Part shown: in pieces, positions 31,974 through 40,450 of the stretch
How positions within the stretch are numbered: the first letter of the stretch is position 1
Layout of the letters: each line of letters opens with the position of its first letter
NCBI GenBank assembly: GCA_020832225.1
Contig: JAFIFA010000051.1
Span: 1-40,653 of the forward strand
Direction of reading: 5' to 3'
DNA from: Balneolaceae bacterium
Lineage (GTDB): Bacteria > Bacteroidota > Rhodothermia > Balneolales > Balneolaceae
Length of the DNA: 40,653 nucleotides
Notes under the pieces: model-generated
The model's input: the letters and a program-made list of their open reading frames with translations, nothing else
Databases searched by the model: none
What the model was told of the DNA's origin: nothing
Program-made: the position numbers and the translations under genes

Positions 31974-32268
31974 CATATGGGTAGAAACCACAAAGAGATT
32001 CACGATTCCCGTGCCGAGGAGTGGTTTTTGAAAAGGAACGGGATTCACCGAGGCGCAGTGGGAAAGAGTTTGCAAGTAGGTTTTCGGATGATAGCGATTT
32101 GTCTGGCCCACACGAACACACCCCTTATTTTCACAAATCAGGCTGCGCCTTTTTGTTCAAACATATCCCCTCTCAAGAGGGGAACTTCAACCCTCAACTA
32201 AATTCTTACCCGCTTCCGCCTTCCGGCTCTCAACGATTCTACAATTCAACAGTTCAACAAATAAACCG

Positions 32269-32922
32269 TTACAACCCTTTCTCTTTCGCCTCGTCGGCAA
32301 TGGTCTCCTGATCGTTCAACTCTTGAGAGAGGTTTTCGGGTACAATATTCTCCTCTGCTGAACTCTGAGTTGGCTCAGCTTCATCCTGATCTTTCACCTC
32401 CTCTTCAACCGGCATGATCTTTTTATGAAAAATCAGCAGGGCGATGATCGATGTACTTATTGCGATATCGGCCACATTGAAAATGTAGGGGAAAACCGGC
32501 GTATCACCGATAGATGCCGTAAAGTGGATAAAGTCGACTACGGCACCTTCAAGCATTCCGCCATAGCCGCCAATGTAGCCCATAATGAACCGATCGGTGA
32601 TATTTCCAAGCGCACCACCGATTATAAGTCCCATACAGGCCAGATAGGCAAAATTGGCCTTTTTCAGGGTCATCAGGATATAGGTCACGATCCCTATGGT
32701 GGCAATGATCGCCACCATGCTGATCATGGGCGTGGAGAGCCAGTCCATACCGAGGGCCATACCAGGATTCTTGGTAAAGTTCAGTGCCAGCCAGCCTTCG
32801 ATCAATTCAACCCGGTGAAGGGACGGATTGTGGTAGATCATCTGCTTGGTTATCTGATCGATAATCAAGACAATGGCAGCCGGAACGAAGAGAACCAGTA
32901 GTTTTTTGGTACGCTCGGTCAA
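32269..32922 (-). CDS. lspA: Lipoprotein signal peptidase (signal peptidase II)
   Basis: The product has 217 residues from a TTG at 32922, one base after the stop of the DksA-like gene, with AAGG just upstream. An ATG at 32979 would overlap the neighbour by 56 bp and add a non-homologous basic stretch, so the TTG is preferred. Four membrane helices carry the aspartyl protease motifs: FVPAAIVLIIDQITK, NFTKNPGMALGM, GGALGNITDRF (catalytic Asp), GAVVDFIHF and FNVADIAIS (second Asp). It cleaves prolipoproteins, of which this window encodes at least two. The ~50-residue acidic tail after the last helix (EEEVKDQDEAEPTQSSAEEN...) is longer than usual. It is the last gene of the ileS operon. Confidence 0.93.
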   Translation of the reverse strand: MTERTKKLLVLFVPAAIVLIIDQITKQMIYHNPSLHRVELIEGWLALNFTKNPGMALGMDWLSTPMISMVAIIATIGIVTYILMTLKKANFAYLACMGLIIGGALGNITDRFIMGYIGGYGGMLEGAVVDFIHFTASIGDTPVFPYIFNVADIAISTSIIALLIFHKKIMPVEEEVKDQDEAEPTQSSAEENIVPENLSQELNDQETIADEAKEKGL

Positions 32923-32923
32923 A

Positions 32924-33328
32924 TTACCTTCGTTTGAGTTTGGCCTCGATGCTGAGCTGGGTGTGCGGAACCGCCTCAAGACGACCCTTCGCTATTTTCT
33001 TCCCGGTTACTTTGCAGACGCCATAGGTTTTGTTTTCAATACGCTTCAGCGCATCATCCAGATAGCGGACAAACTTCTTCGTGCGGTTGAAGAGCATATA
33101 GGTCTTCTCACGCTCCTGAGCGTCTGTTCCGGCATCTGCCATATGAAAGGAGTATGCCGATTCATCTGAAGCGTTCTCCATGCTTTCGCGCAGGAGGTTC
33201 TGCAGGGTTGTAAGCTCCTGCTCAGCCTCATCACGTTTTTTAATAATGATCTCCTTAAAATACTCAAGCTCCTCATCATTGTAAGGAGATACTCTATCCG
33301 AAGTTTTGGAATCTTTTGAAGATGCCAT
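32924..33328 (-). CDS. DksA/TraR-family protein with incomplete zinc finger
   Basis: The 134-residue protein has a coiled-coil N-terminal half (EELEYFKEIIIKKRDEAEQE, ending ESMENASDES with an acidic tip) and a C-terminal segment YGVCKVTGKKIAKGRLEAVP. Only one Cys remains of the four that bind zinc in DksA. This is the usual form in Bacteroidota-type bacteria. Related proteins bind RNA polymerase through the secondary channel and modulate initiation with ppGpp; whether this one does is unknown. It lies 11 bp after ileS and 1 bp before lspA, a common gene order in this group. Confidence 0.9.
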   Translation of the reverse strand: MASSKDSKTSDRVSPYNDEELEYFKEIIIKKRDEAEQELTTLQNLLRESMENASDESAYSFHMADAGTDAQEREKTYMLFNRTKKFVRYLDDALKRIENKTYGVCKVTGKKIAKGRLEAVPHTQLSIEAKLKRR

Positions 33329-33339
33329 AGTAGTGATGA

Positions 33340-36300
33340 TTATTTGTTAGTAGTTCTTCGTATCGAAATTTCGCACTGGGAACCTTCAATTTCCCACGAT
33401 TTTACGAAATCAGATACCTCAAGTAGTCTCTGTTCAATCTCTTCAGCAAGGGTTTCAGTTTTTACCGTCTCCGAAGAGGATGCGATCGCTTCCGACAGAT
33501 CATCAGATCCGCTGAATCCAATCACGATGCGGTCGGTTACCTCAAAATCGGCTTCTTTCCGCATATTTTGTATACGATTAATAAACTCACGCGAGAGCCC
33601 CTCCTTCATCAATTCGGGAGTGATCTCCGTATCCACAGCAACTGTGATTCCATCCTCGGTCTCTACAGACCACCCTTTCAGTCCGGTACGGAGAATTTCG
33701 ATCTCATCAGACGAAATTCTTACAGTTTCGCCGCTCTCAAGTTCCAGACTAATGGTCCCGTTCTCTTCAAATTCGGAGATTTGGTCAGTGTCCAGACTTT
33801 TAATCTTGCCGGCCACTTCCTTCATCTTCGGCCCAAGACGCTTGCCGAGAACCGGGAAATTGGGTTTAGCGCTTTTGCTAACAATTCCGGAGTCATCGTC
33901 CACAAACTCTATAGCCTTAACGTTTACTTCATCCAGAATTATATCCCGAACCGCCTCAACTACAGATCGCTCACCACTCTCCATCGGCAATATAATACGT
34001 GAAAGTGGTTGACGCACGTTAACATCGATTTGATTTCTCACACGCAGCACAATGGAGCTTACGGTGCGCGCAACTTCCATACGTCGCTCCAGCTGCTTGT
34101 CAATCGCCGTCTCCTCCACCGTTGGGTAGAATGAGAGGTGCACCGACTCTTCGTCCTGATCGGTAACGCTGTTCAGCTTCTGATGGAGCCACTCACCAAA
34201 ATAGGGCGCAATCGGGCTCACAATCTTGGCCAGGCTCGCCAGGCACTCATAAAGTGTTTGATAAGCGGCCGTTTTGTTGAGGCTGCTCCCCTCTTTCCAG
34301 AAACGGCGCCGGCTGCGCCGTACATACCAGTTACTCAGCTCCTCCACAAACAGCTCGATCTCTCTTGCTGCACGCGTTGGCTCATACTCTTCCAGAAATT
34401 CATCCACCTGCTTCACAGTGGTGTTGAGGCGGGAGATGATCCATCGATCCATCTCTGTACGCTCCGACTTGGCCAGCGGTGAACCGGAGTAGGTGAACCC
34501 GTCGATATTCGCATACATGGCGAAGAAAGAGTAGGTATTCACGATAGTGTTGAAAAACTTACGTTGTGTCTCCTGAAGCCCCTCTTCACTGAACCGAGTG
34601 TTCTCCCACGGAGAGGAGTTGCTCATCATATACCAGCGAACCGTATCGGCGCCATACTTCTGAATCACCTCAAACGGATCAACGGTATTGCCTTTCGACT
34701 TACTCATCTTCTCGCCCTTGGCATCCAGAACGAGTCCGTTCGACACCACATTGTTGTAGGCAGGCTTGTCAAAGAGCATTGTGGCAAGTGCGTGGAGCGT
34801 GTAGAACCATCCACGGGTCTGATCCACCCCTTCCGCGATAAAGTCGGCAGGAAAATTCTCTTTAAACTTATCCTTATTCTCGAACGGATAGTGCCACTGA
34901 GACCACGGCATTGCACCGGAGTCGAACCATACATCGAGCAGATCAGGGATTCGCCTCATGGTTCCGCCTTCCGGGCACTCCCAGGTAAACTCATCAATGT
35001 GAGGACGATGGAGGTCGATCTCAACATCTTCGCTGATTCCCGCCTTCTTGCGTAGCTCTTCAACGCTGCCGATGCATTCGACATAATCCGGGTTCTCATC
35101 GCTGACCCAGAGCGGTATCGGGGTTCCCCAATAGCGCTGGCGCGACACGGCCCAGTCCACATTATTTTCGAGCCAGGTGCCAAAACGACCGGTACCGGTG
35201 CTCTCCGGCTTCCAGTTTATCTTCTTGTTGTGGGCAACCATCTTATCCTTCACATCGGTGGTGCGGATAAACCACGACTCCACCGGGTACGACATCAGGG
35301 GAGTTCCCTTTCTCCAGTCGAACGGATAGTTGTGAAGGTAGGTCTCATGGCGGTACATCAGATGTTTATCCTTAATGGCCCGCGCAATATCCTTGTCGGC
35401 ATCCTTGAACCATTGTCCCTCAAAATCAGGAACCTGGGCGGTAAATTTTCCTTCCCTGTCGATCGGGTTGAACATCGGGATACCGGCCTCTTTACAGGTC
35501 TCATAGTCATCAGCACCAAATGCAGGAGCTGTATGAACCACACCGGTACCTTCGTCAGTCGTCACGTAGTCTGCCTCAATTACACGCCATGCGCTCTTTT
35601 TATCGTGCTCTTTAGCAGCAAATTCAAAAACCGGCTTGTAGACCCAACCTACCAGTTCACTGCCTTTGTAGGTCTCAATAATTTCATAATCGTGACTGAG
35701 CGCCTCATCCAAGCACCCTTTTGCCAGAATGTAGTGCTCAGTTCGGTCATCTTCCGACACGCGGACCTTCACATATTCAAGCTCCGGATTAACGGCAAGC
35801 GCCATATTGGAGATGATAGTCCACGGTGTTGTGGTCCAGGCAAGGAAATAGACGTTTTCGTCGGCATCCAGTGGGAATTTCACGTAGATGGACGGATCCT
35901 GAGTCTCCTTGTAGCCGAGGCTCACCTCATGGGAAGAGAGAACTGTTCCACTGCCGGGTGAGTACCACTGGATTTTGTAGCCCTGATAGACCAGACCTTT
36001 CTCGTAGAGCTGCTTGAAGGCCCACCATACAGATTCGATGTAGTCGTTATCGAACGTGATATAGGGGTTCTCAAGATCTACCCAGTAACCCATTCGTGAG
36101 GTGAGATCATCCCAAAGGTCCTTGTATTTGAGCACGCTCTCGCGGCACTTCTCATTATATTCGGCGAGCCCATACTCCTCAACCTGCGAGCGCCCTTCGA
36201 GGCCGAGCTCTTTTTCAATCTCAATCTCTACGGGGAGTCCGTGAGTATCCCACCCCCCTTTGCGCTCCACCCGGAATCCCTTCAGGGTTTTGTAGCGACA

Positions 36301-36510
36301 AAAGAGATCTTTCACCGTGCGTGCCATCACATGATGGATGCCCGGCTTACCGTTAGCGGTTGGTGGACCCTCAAAAAAAGTGAAGGGAATGCCGTCCTCG
36401 CGGGACGAGAGACTTTTCTGAAAAATCTTCTTCTCGTTCCACCAGTTCAGTGTTTTCACTTCCGCCTTGGGATACGCAAGCTGTTTTACTTCTTCAAATT
36501 GTTTAGCCAT
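33340..36510 (-). CDS. ileS: Isoleucyl-tRNA synthetase
   Basis: The 1056-residue class I synthetase has FFEGPPTANGKPGIHHVMAR with the HIGH-type motif (residues ~57-62), an intact editing domain (~190-400, including WTTTPWTIISNMALAV and DEGTGVVHTAPAFGADDYE), DVWFDSGAMPWSQWHYP, and GEKMSKSKGNTVDPF (KMSKS near 605), followed by the anticodon-binding domain and a C-terminal domain. Length and motif spelling place it in the eukaryote-like (type 2) branch, which is often less sensitive to mupirocin. It is the first gene of the ileS-dksA-like-lspA unit. The ATG at 36510 gives the complete N-terminus. Confidence 0.96.
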   Translation of the reverse strand: MAKQFEEVKQLAYPKAEVKTLNWWNEKKIFQKSLSSREDGIPFTFFEGPPTANGKPGIHHVMARTVKDLFCRYKTLKGFRVERKGGWDTHGLPVEIEIEKELGLEGRSQVEEYGLAEYNEKCRESVLKYKDLWDDLTSRMGYWVDLENPYITFDNDYIESVWWAFKQLYEKGLVYQGYKIQWYSPGSGTVLSSHEVSLGYKETQDPSIYVKFPLDADENVYFLAWTTTPWTIISNMALAVNPELEYVKVRVSEDDRTEHYILAKGCLDEALSHDYEIIETYKGSELVGWVYKPVFEFAAKEHDKKSAWRVIEADYVTTDEGTGVVHTAPAFGADDYETCKEAGIPMFNPIDREGKFTAQVPDFEGQWFKDADKDIARAIKDKHLMYRHETYLHNYPFDWRKGTPLMSYPVESWFIRTTDVKDKMVAHNKKINWKPESTGTGRFGTWLENNVDWAVSRQRYWGTPIPLWVSDENPDYVECIGSVEELRKKAGISEDVEIDLHRPHIDEFTWECPEGGTMRRIPDLLDVWFDSGAMPWSQWHYPFENKDKFKENFPADFIAEGVDQTRGWFYTLHALATMLFDKPAYNNVVSNGLVLDAKGEKMSKSKGNTVDPFEVIQKYGADTVRWYMMSNSSPWENTRFSEEGLQETQRKFFNTIVNTYSFFAMYANIDGFTYSGSPLAKSERTEMDRWIISRLNTTVKQVDEFLEEYEPTRAAREIELFVEELSNWYVRRSRRRFWKEGSSLNKTAAYQTLYECLASLAKIVSPIAPYFGEWLHQKLNSVTDQDEESVHLSFYPTVEETAIDKQLERRMEVARTVSSIVLRVRNQIDVNVRQPLSRIILPMESGERSVVEAVRDIILDEVNVKAIEFVDDDSGIVSKSAKPNFPVLGKRLGPKMKEVAGKIKSLDTDQISEFEENGTISLELESGETVRISSDEIEILRTGLKGWSVETEDGITVAVDTEITPELMKEGLSREFINRIQNMRKEADFEVTDRIVIGFSGSDDLSEAIASSSETVKTETLAEEIEQRLLEVSDFVKSWEIEGSQCEISIRRTTNK

Positions 36511-36800
36511 ACAGAACGAAATCGTTCATCAAAAAAATTTCAAGTAAGTACCTAATATACGAAAACCTCAGGAATGTAAATACCTGCGGGCGCTTTGATT
36601 TTTCTAACCGCTCCGCAAAGGCGGGCTAAGATATAGGGAGGGAGAGAGAAAGTCAGGTTAAATGTGGGATGGAGATTAGCAAACTGAGTGATACTGTCAT
36701 GTTAATCGGGCTTCTATCAAAAAATTCAGTCAACAGGTTGTGTTCAAGGGATTAATATAGGTTTCCTGCATTCAATACTGCTCAATAAAATAACAGGCCC

Positions 36801-37850
36801 CTAATCTCCCAAAAGAGGCAGGTCATAGAGATAGATCCCCTCACTATCCATATGTGTTGTAGCGTAGATGGTGCCATTTTTTTCAGAAACGGTAAACCTG
36901 CTTACAGGCAGATTAAAAGCTGCGTGGTAGACCAGTTCACCCTCCCAATTCCAGATTTCGATTGTTGGCCTGGAGATATCCGGATTTTCTGCAAGTTGAT
37001 CACGATCTGCCCGGATCCCCCTGGCGTAGATATAATTATCAGTGACATGTTCAACAACCCGGTATTGATACTCACCCGGCTCACCAGACGGATTATCCAA
37101 TCCTGAATCCGATATCATAATCTCTCGTTCAAGCTCTCCTTCTGTAGTGTATATTTTAATCAGATTATCATAGAGATAAGCACTCACAAACCGTTTACCA
37201 TCCGGGGAAGCTCGTGTTGTTTTAAAGTATCTGAATGCACGCTCCAAACCCGTTAGGTCTGATTCAGGAAAGGCTCCGAACTCCTTAAGTGGCTCACTAT
37301 CGTTTGGCGCAATCATCACATACTCAGTCTCTCCAGTTTCAACGGAAAGATCGGTATCAGAAACAAAAAGCTCCTCATTGATAAGGGTCAAATTATTTAA
37401 CGGCTCAACCTGTCCATCCAGCTCAAGCGTAAACCTCTCTATCTCGAGTAGTGTGCTGTCGGTTATCTCAAAGACCCGCATTTCTCTTGATCCAATCTCG
37501 TAAATGTAAACTCTCTCTGCCATCGAGTTTATCTGCCGTATCGGTGTAAATGGAAACTCATCCGGACCACTACCTCTGCTCCCCCAAGAGTAAAGGTATT
37601 TCAACTCCGCAGAATCAAACAGATGAAATAACCGATCATCCTGATCATCTGAGACCATAATATACCGGTCTCCTACATTGAATATCCCAACTGCATTGGC
37701 GATAAAAAGCTCTTCGCCATCAATGAAGCCGGCCTGTTCCAATTCAGAAAGATCAGAATGATCGATCACAACATCTACCTCTTCTTGGGCAGAACATGAC
37801 ACAAGTAGTATCAAGATTTTTATACCAAAAAAGAGACGAAATAACTTCAT
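36801..37850 (-). CDS. Six-bladed beta-propeller lipoprotein
   Basis: This 349-residue protein has a lipoprotein signal (MKLFRLFFGIKILILLVSCS; lipobox LVSC with Cys 19). The rest consists of short beta-strand repeats with blade-like units such as YIMVSDDQDDRLFHLFDSAE, VYIYEIGSREMRVFEI and IYATTHMDSEGIYLYDL. This resembles the 6-bladed beta-propeller lipoproteins of Bacteroidota (BF3164/DUF4221-like), which are commonly encoded beside Cys-rich or NVEALA-type secreted peptides, as here. The fold is inferred from repeat spacing; function and ligand are unknown. Confidence 0.78.
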   Translation of the reverse strand: MKLFRLFFGIKILILLVSCSAQEEVDVVIDHSDLSELEQAGFIDGEELFIANAVGIFNVGDRYIMVSDDQDDRLFHLFDSAELKYLYSWGSRGSGPDEFPFTPIRQINSMAERVYIYEIGSREMRVFEITDSTLLEIERFTLELDGQVEPLNNLTLINEELFVSDTDLSVETGETEYVMIAPNDSEPLKEFGAFPESDLTGLERAFRYFKTTRASPDGKRFVSAYLYDNLIKIYTTEGELEREIMISDSGLDNPSGEPGEYQYRVVEHVTDNYIYARGIRADRDQLAENPDISRPTIEIWNWEGELVYHAAFNLPVSRFTVSEKNGTIYATTHMDSEGIYLYDLPLLGD

Positions 37851-37908
37851 AGATAATTATTTGTGAGTCTATGTTGATGAAAATTAAAAATCTAAATTTT
37901 AACTTATT

Positions 37909-38262
37909 CTAACCACAGGTTCCTGAGCCTGAACCAGGACCAGTTACACTCTTCATTGTGCAACCGCAAAAATTACAGGTTGTTAAGAACATACAACCAT
38001 TGCAATCAGGAGCCATGGTTCTACACTGAACAGAACCATCACAGATATCACTATCCTCTTCTCCCCTATCTGATGCCATTAAGGAACCTAGTCTAAAGCT
38101 CAAAGATATATCCCTATTAAAATTTGATTGCCCACATTGATTCACCACATTTGCGAAAAACGAAGAAGTTTCAATAAGTTCAATCTGATCACTATCAGTA
38201 TATTTATCACCTTCTATCTCAACAGAAAGCGAGATGGTCATAAATACACCAAACATTAACAT
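37909..38262 (-). CDS. Cys-rich secreted peptide, possibly NVEALA-like; start unclear
   Basis: From the ATG at 38262 the product has 117 residues: a hydrophobic start (MLMFGVFMTISLSVEI), a middle with FFANVVNQCG, and a tail with about eight Cys (CDGSVQC, DCNGC, TTCNFCGC, GTCG). Architecture and position 58 bp from a beta-propeller lipoprotein gene recall NVEALA-family peptides. The frame stays open upstream to about 38330 and would add a basic plus hydrophobic stretch (RNLKKTGSYGKVNCGIFA) that completes a normal signal peptide, but no ATG, GTG or TTG occurs there. Either a rare start codon is used, or the original start was lost by mutation and the gene is broken. Confidence 0.55.
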   Translation of the reverse strand: MLMFGVFMTISLSVEIEGDKYTDSDQIELIETSSFFANVVNQCGQSNFNRDISLSFRLGSLMASDRGEEDSDICDGSVQCRTMAPDCNGCMFLTTCNFCGCTMKSVTGPGSGSGTCG

Positions 38263-38384
38263 TGCAAATATTCCACAATTAACTTTTCCATAACTACCTG
38301 TTTTTTTTAGGTTTCTAAATGCACATAAACAATAAACAAATCAAAAAAAACACAACTAATCGTCTCGTCCAATTTAAAATCTCC

Positions 38385-38894
38385 ATGACCAACATTAGAC
38401 CAATCACCAAAGAAGAGCCCTATAAAATCGTTTTTGTCTGTCTGGGCAATATCTGCCGGAGCCCGACGGCTGAGGGGATCATGCAGCATTTGGTAAACGA
38501 GCGAGGGCTGCAATCCTATTTCTACATCGATTCTGCCGGCACCTCAGCCTATCATATTGGTGAGCCGGCTAATAGTAAGAGTCAGCAGACCGCAAACCGC
38601 CATGGCGTTAAACTCCACTCCCGTGCCCGACGATTTGAAGCGGCTGACCTGGAGGAATTTGACCTCATTTTTGCGATGGATCACGAGAACTACAGCAACA
38701 TCAAAGAGCTCGACAAAAATGGAAAGTACACCGATAAGGTGTTGATGATGAGGAAGTTCGACCCTCAACCCGACGACAAGAATGTACCGGATCCCTATTA
38801 CGGCGGAATGGACGGGTTTGAGCATGTATACGAAGTGCTTCGCCGAAGCTGTGAAAAGCTGCTGGATGAACTGAGTGAACGGATAGACCACTAA
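38385..38894 (+). CDS. Low-molecular-weight protein-tyrosine phosphatase
   Basis: From ATG at 38385 the product has 169 residues. The catalytic P-loop VCLGNICRSPTAEGIM (C-x5-R-S) lies near residue 20, and the general acid is in VPDPYYGG near residue 130. Intermediate segments (DSAGTSAYHIGEPANSKSQQ, DLEEFDLIFAMDHENYSNI) are typical of the family. These enzymes dephosphorylate tyrosine in protein kinases and polysaccharide-export regulators, or act as small-molecule phosphatases. The longer frame from 38319 adds 22 residues of AT-rich leader and is not preferred. It is divergent from the Cys-rich peptide gene. Confidence 0.93.
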   Translation: MTNIRPITKEEPYKIVFVCLGNICRSPTAEGIMQHLVNERGLQSYFYIDSAGTSAYHIGEPANSKSQQTANRHGVKLHSRARRFEAADLEEFDLIFAMDHENYSNIKELDKNGKYTDKVLMMRKFDPQPDDKNVPDPYYGGMDGFEHVYEVLRRSCEKLLDELSERIDH

Positions 38895-39027
38895 TTTCAA
38901 TAAATCACAACAGCCTTTGTTGATGTTTCTATTCAGTGAATAGGATGGATAGAATAAGAAGTTTTCATAGGTAGTTGGATATAGGCCATCATTCATTATC
39001 ACCGCTTTTTATTTCTTATCTTTAAAG

Positions 39028-39339
39028 ATGATCACCCAACACGAAAAAGATATCATCATTCAAACACTTGATCCGTACAAGCCCAATAGAATCGGTGTTT
39101 TTGGCTCCAGGGTTCGAAATGAACAATCCAATCAAAGTGACCTGGATCTGCTGGTTGATTTAGAAAATGTCAATTTACTCGAGCTTGTTGGATTGGAGGA
39201 AAAATTGAGCCGCTTATTGAACCTAAAGGTGGATTTGGTGACAGAAGCTTCCCTTAACAAACATCTTCGACCTTTGATCGAAAAAGAGATCCAATATATC
39301 CTGAATCAGGAAAAAGATGCCGCCGAAGATGAAAAGTGA
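39028..39339 (+). CDS. MNT-type nucleotidyltransferase (antitoxin of a HEPN/MNT pair)
   Basis: The 103-residue protein has the minimal nucleotidyltransferase core: IGVFGSRVRNEQSNQSDLDL with the GSxxR...SDxD catalytic signature, then LLVDLENVNLLELVGLEEKL and a Lys-Val-Asp-Leu-Val strand supplying the third Asp (KVDLVTEASL). In HEPN/MNT systems (HepT/MntA) this protein AMPylates and neutralises the HEPN RNase encoded next to it. Here the downstream partner is reduced to a 16-codon remnant overlapping its stop, so the antitoxin stands alone. Confidence 0.9.
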   Translation: MITQHEKDIIIQTLDPYKPNRIGVFGSRVRNEQSNQSDLDLLVDLENVNLLELVGLEEKLSRLLNLKVDLVTEASLNKHLRPLIEKEIQYILNQEKDAAEDEK

Positions 39340-39379
39340 CAAGATCTATATTCTCCATATGATCTATTCTATGAACTAG
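39329..39379 (+). pseudogene. HEPN (HepT-like) toxin remnant, 16 codons
   Basis: An ATG inside the end of the MNT gene (11-bp overlap) starts MKSDKIYILHMIYSMN and then stops. The first residues match the usual start of HepT/DUF86 HEPN proteins (M-K-x-D-x-(I/V)-Y-(I/L)-L-H-(I/M)), which continue for ~110-140 residues. The DNA beyond 39380 contains no HEPN continuation with the Rx4-6H motif in any frame that I can see. The overlap with the MNT gene is the normal arrangement. Confidence 0.65.
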
Positions 39380-39552
39380 ACATCATTTTAAGAGGTAGAG
39401 AGAATGGCCAATTCTGTATCAGACGAAGGTAAAGAGGGTTTTTGATTCCTTCTCCATTTTTAAATTAATCCACAATCAGAATGTTGAGAATAGATTGATT
39501 CAAAAAAACGAGGGTGGCTCTCCGGCCAAATTCTTATCCCAGACTCGAAATT

Positions 39553-40416
39553 ATGAATCTACCCGACAAACTCACTCAATTCCTAAAGTCCGAACATAAC
39601 CAGACCATCCAAAGCAGCACACCTATTGGTGGTGGGAGTATCAACCAAGCCGCAATGATCGTTACCGATCAGGGCGAACTCTTCCTGAAGTGGAACAGCA
39701 ACGCTCCTCCCGATTTTTTTGAGAAAGAGGCAGAAGGTCTCCGGATTCTCGGTGATGCCTCAGTCACTATCCGTATTCCTGAAGTGATCCTGTCGGAATC
39801 TCCTGCCGGCGACCGACCGGGATTTCTGTTGATGGAGTATATTGATGAGGGCTCCTCCGGTGATCCATTCAAGTTTGGCGCAGATCTGGCCGATCTCCAC
39901 AAGAACAACTCTGATCAGTTTGGCCTTTTCACCGACAACTACATCGGATCCCTTCCACAGAGCAACAGCCAACATTCGGAGTGGAGCGATTTTTTCGCTG
40001 AAGAGCGGATCAAACCCCAGCTCAAAATGGCCATCGATTCCGGCAAACTGGACTCCGGAATCACCCGATCGTGGGAGCGACTCGCTGCAAAGTTGGACGA
40101 CAACTTTCCATTTACTGATCCATCCCTCATCCACGGCGATCTCTGGAGCGGCAACTATCTGTACGACAGCTCAGGGCGTGCTGTTCTGATCGATCCCGCC
40201 GTCTACTACGGCCATCCAGAGATGGATCTCGCCTTCAGCCGGATGTTTGGCGGTTTCCCAAGCTCGTTCTACAGCGGTTATGAATCGGTATCGCCCCTTG
40301 AACCCGGCTTCGAAGAGCGGATTCCTATCTACAATCTCTACCCGCTGCTGGTCCACGTAAATCTCTTTGGCGGGCACTATTGCAGTCAGGTGGAGGGGGT
40401 TTTGATGAGATTTTAG
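39553..40416 (+). CDS. Fructosamine kinase family protein
   Basis: From ATG at 39553 the product has 287 residues. It has the FN3K/aminoglycoside-kinase-like fold: GGGSINQAAMI nucleotide loop, ELFLKWNS with the ATP-binding Lys, FEKEAEGLRIL, FLLMEYI hinge, the catalytic loop SLIHGDLWSGNYLYD, metal-binding VLIDPAVYYGHPEMDLAFS, and the family ending NLYPLLVHVNLFGGHY. Bacterial members phosphorylate ketosamines (glycation products such as ribulosamines) so that the sugar leaves protein amines. Length and motif order are complete. A longer frame from 39514 is possible, but the ATG at 39553 matches the family N-terminus. It has no operon partner. Confidence 0.93.
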   Translation: MNLPDKLTQFLKSEHNQTIQSSTPIGGGSINQAAMIVTDQGELFLKWNSNAPPDFFEKEAEGLRILGDASVTIRIPEVILSESPAGDRPGFLLMEYIDEGSSGDPFKFGADLADLHKNNSDQFGLFTDNYIGSLPQSNSQHSEWSDFFAEERIKPQLKMAIDSGKLDSGITRSWERLAAKLDDNFPFTDPSLIHGDLWSGNYLYDSSGRAVLIDPAVYYGHPEMDLAFSRMFGGFPSSFYSGYESVSPLEPGFEERIPIYNLYPLLVHVNLFGGHYCSQVEGVLMRF

Positions 40417-40450
40417 GTTAGTGGGAGACGTCAGACGTGAGAGGTAAGAC

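Larger units (their letters stand above)
31336..32268. repeat. Gene-free mosaic of dispersed repeats (933 bp)
   Basis: No gene is supported. From left to right: GAGTCGTGAGTCATGAGTCG-type words (31350-31380); a repeat shared with the right end of the window (31524-31760); an ACCACAGAGAAGGCGCAGAG motif (31819-31838), a known kind of intergenic filler; two AGCCCTGAA words (31902, 31925); a TTGTCCC/GGGACAA hairpin (31956-31973); and an ATTCTACAATTCAACAGTTC run (32231-32250). Short frames here are not conserved in style with the real genes. Confidence 0.65.

Noticed and set aside
31897-32311. Short frames in the 31336-32268 spacer
   Set aside because: They run through REP-like and ACCACAGAG-type repeats on both strands, with no family resemblance.
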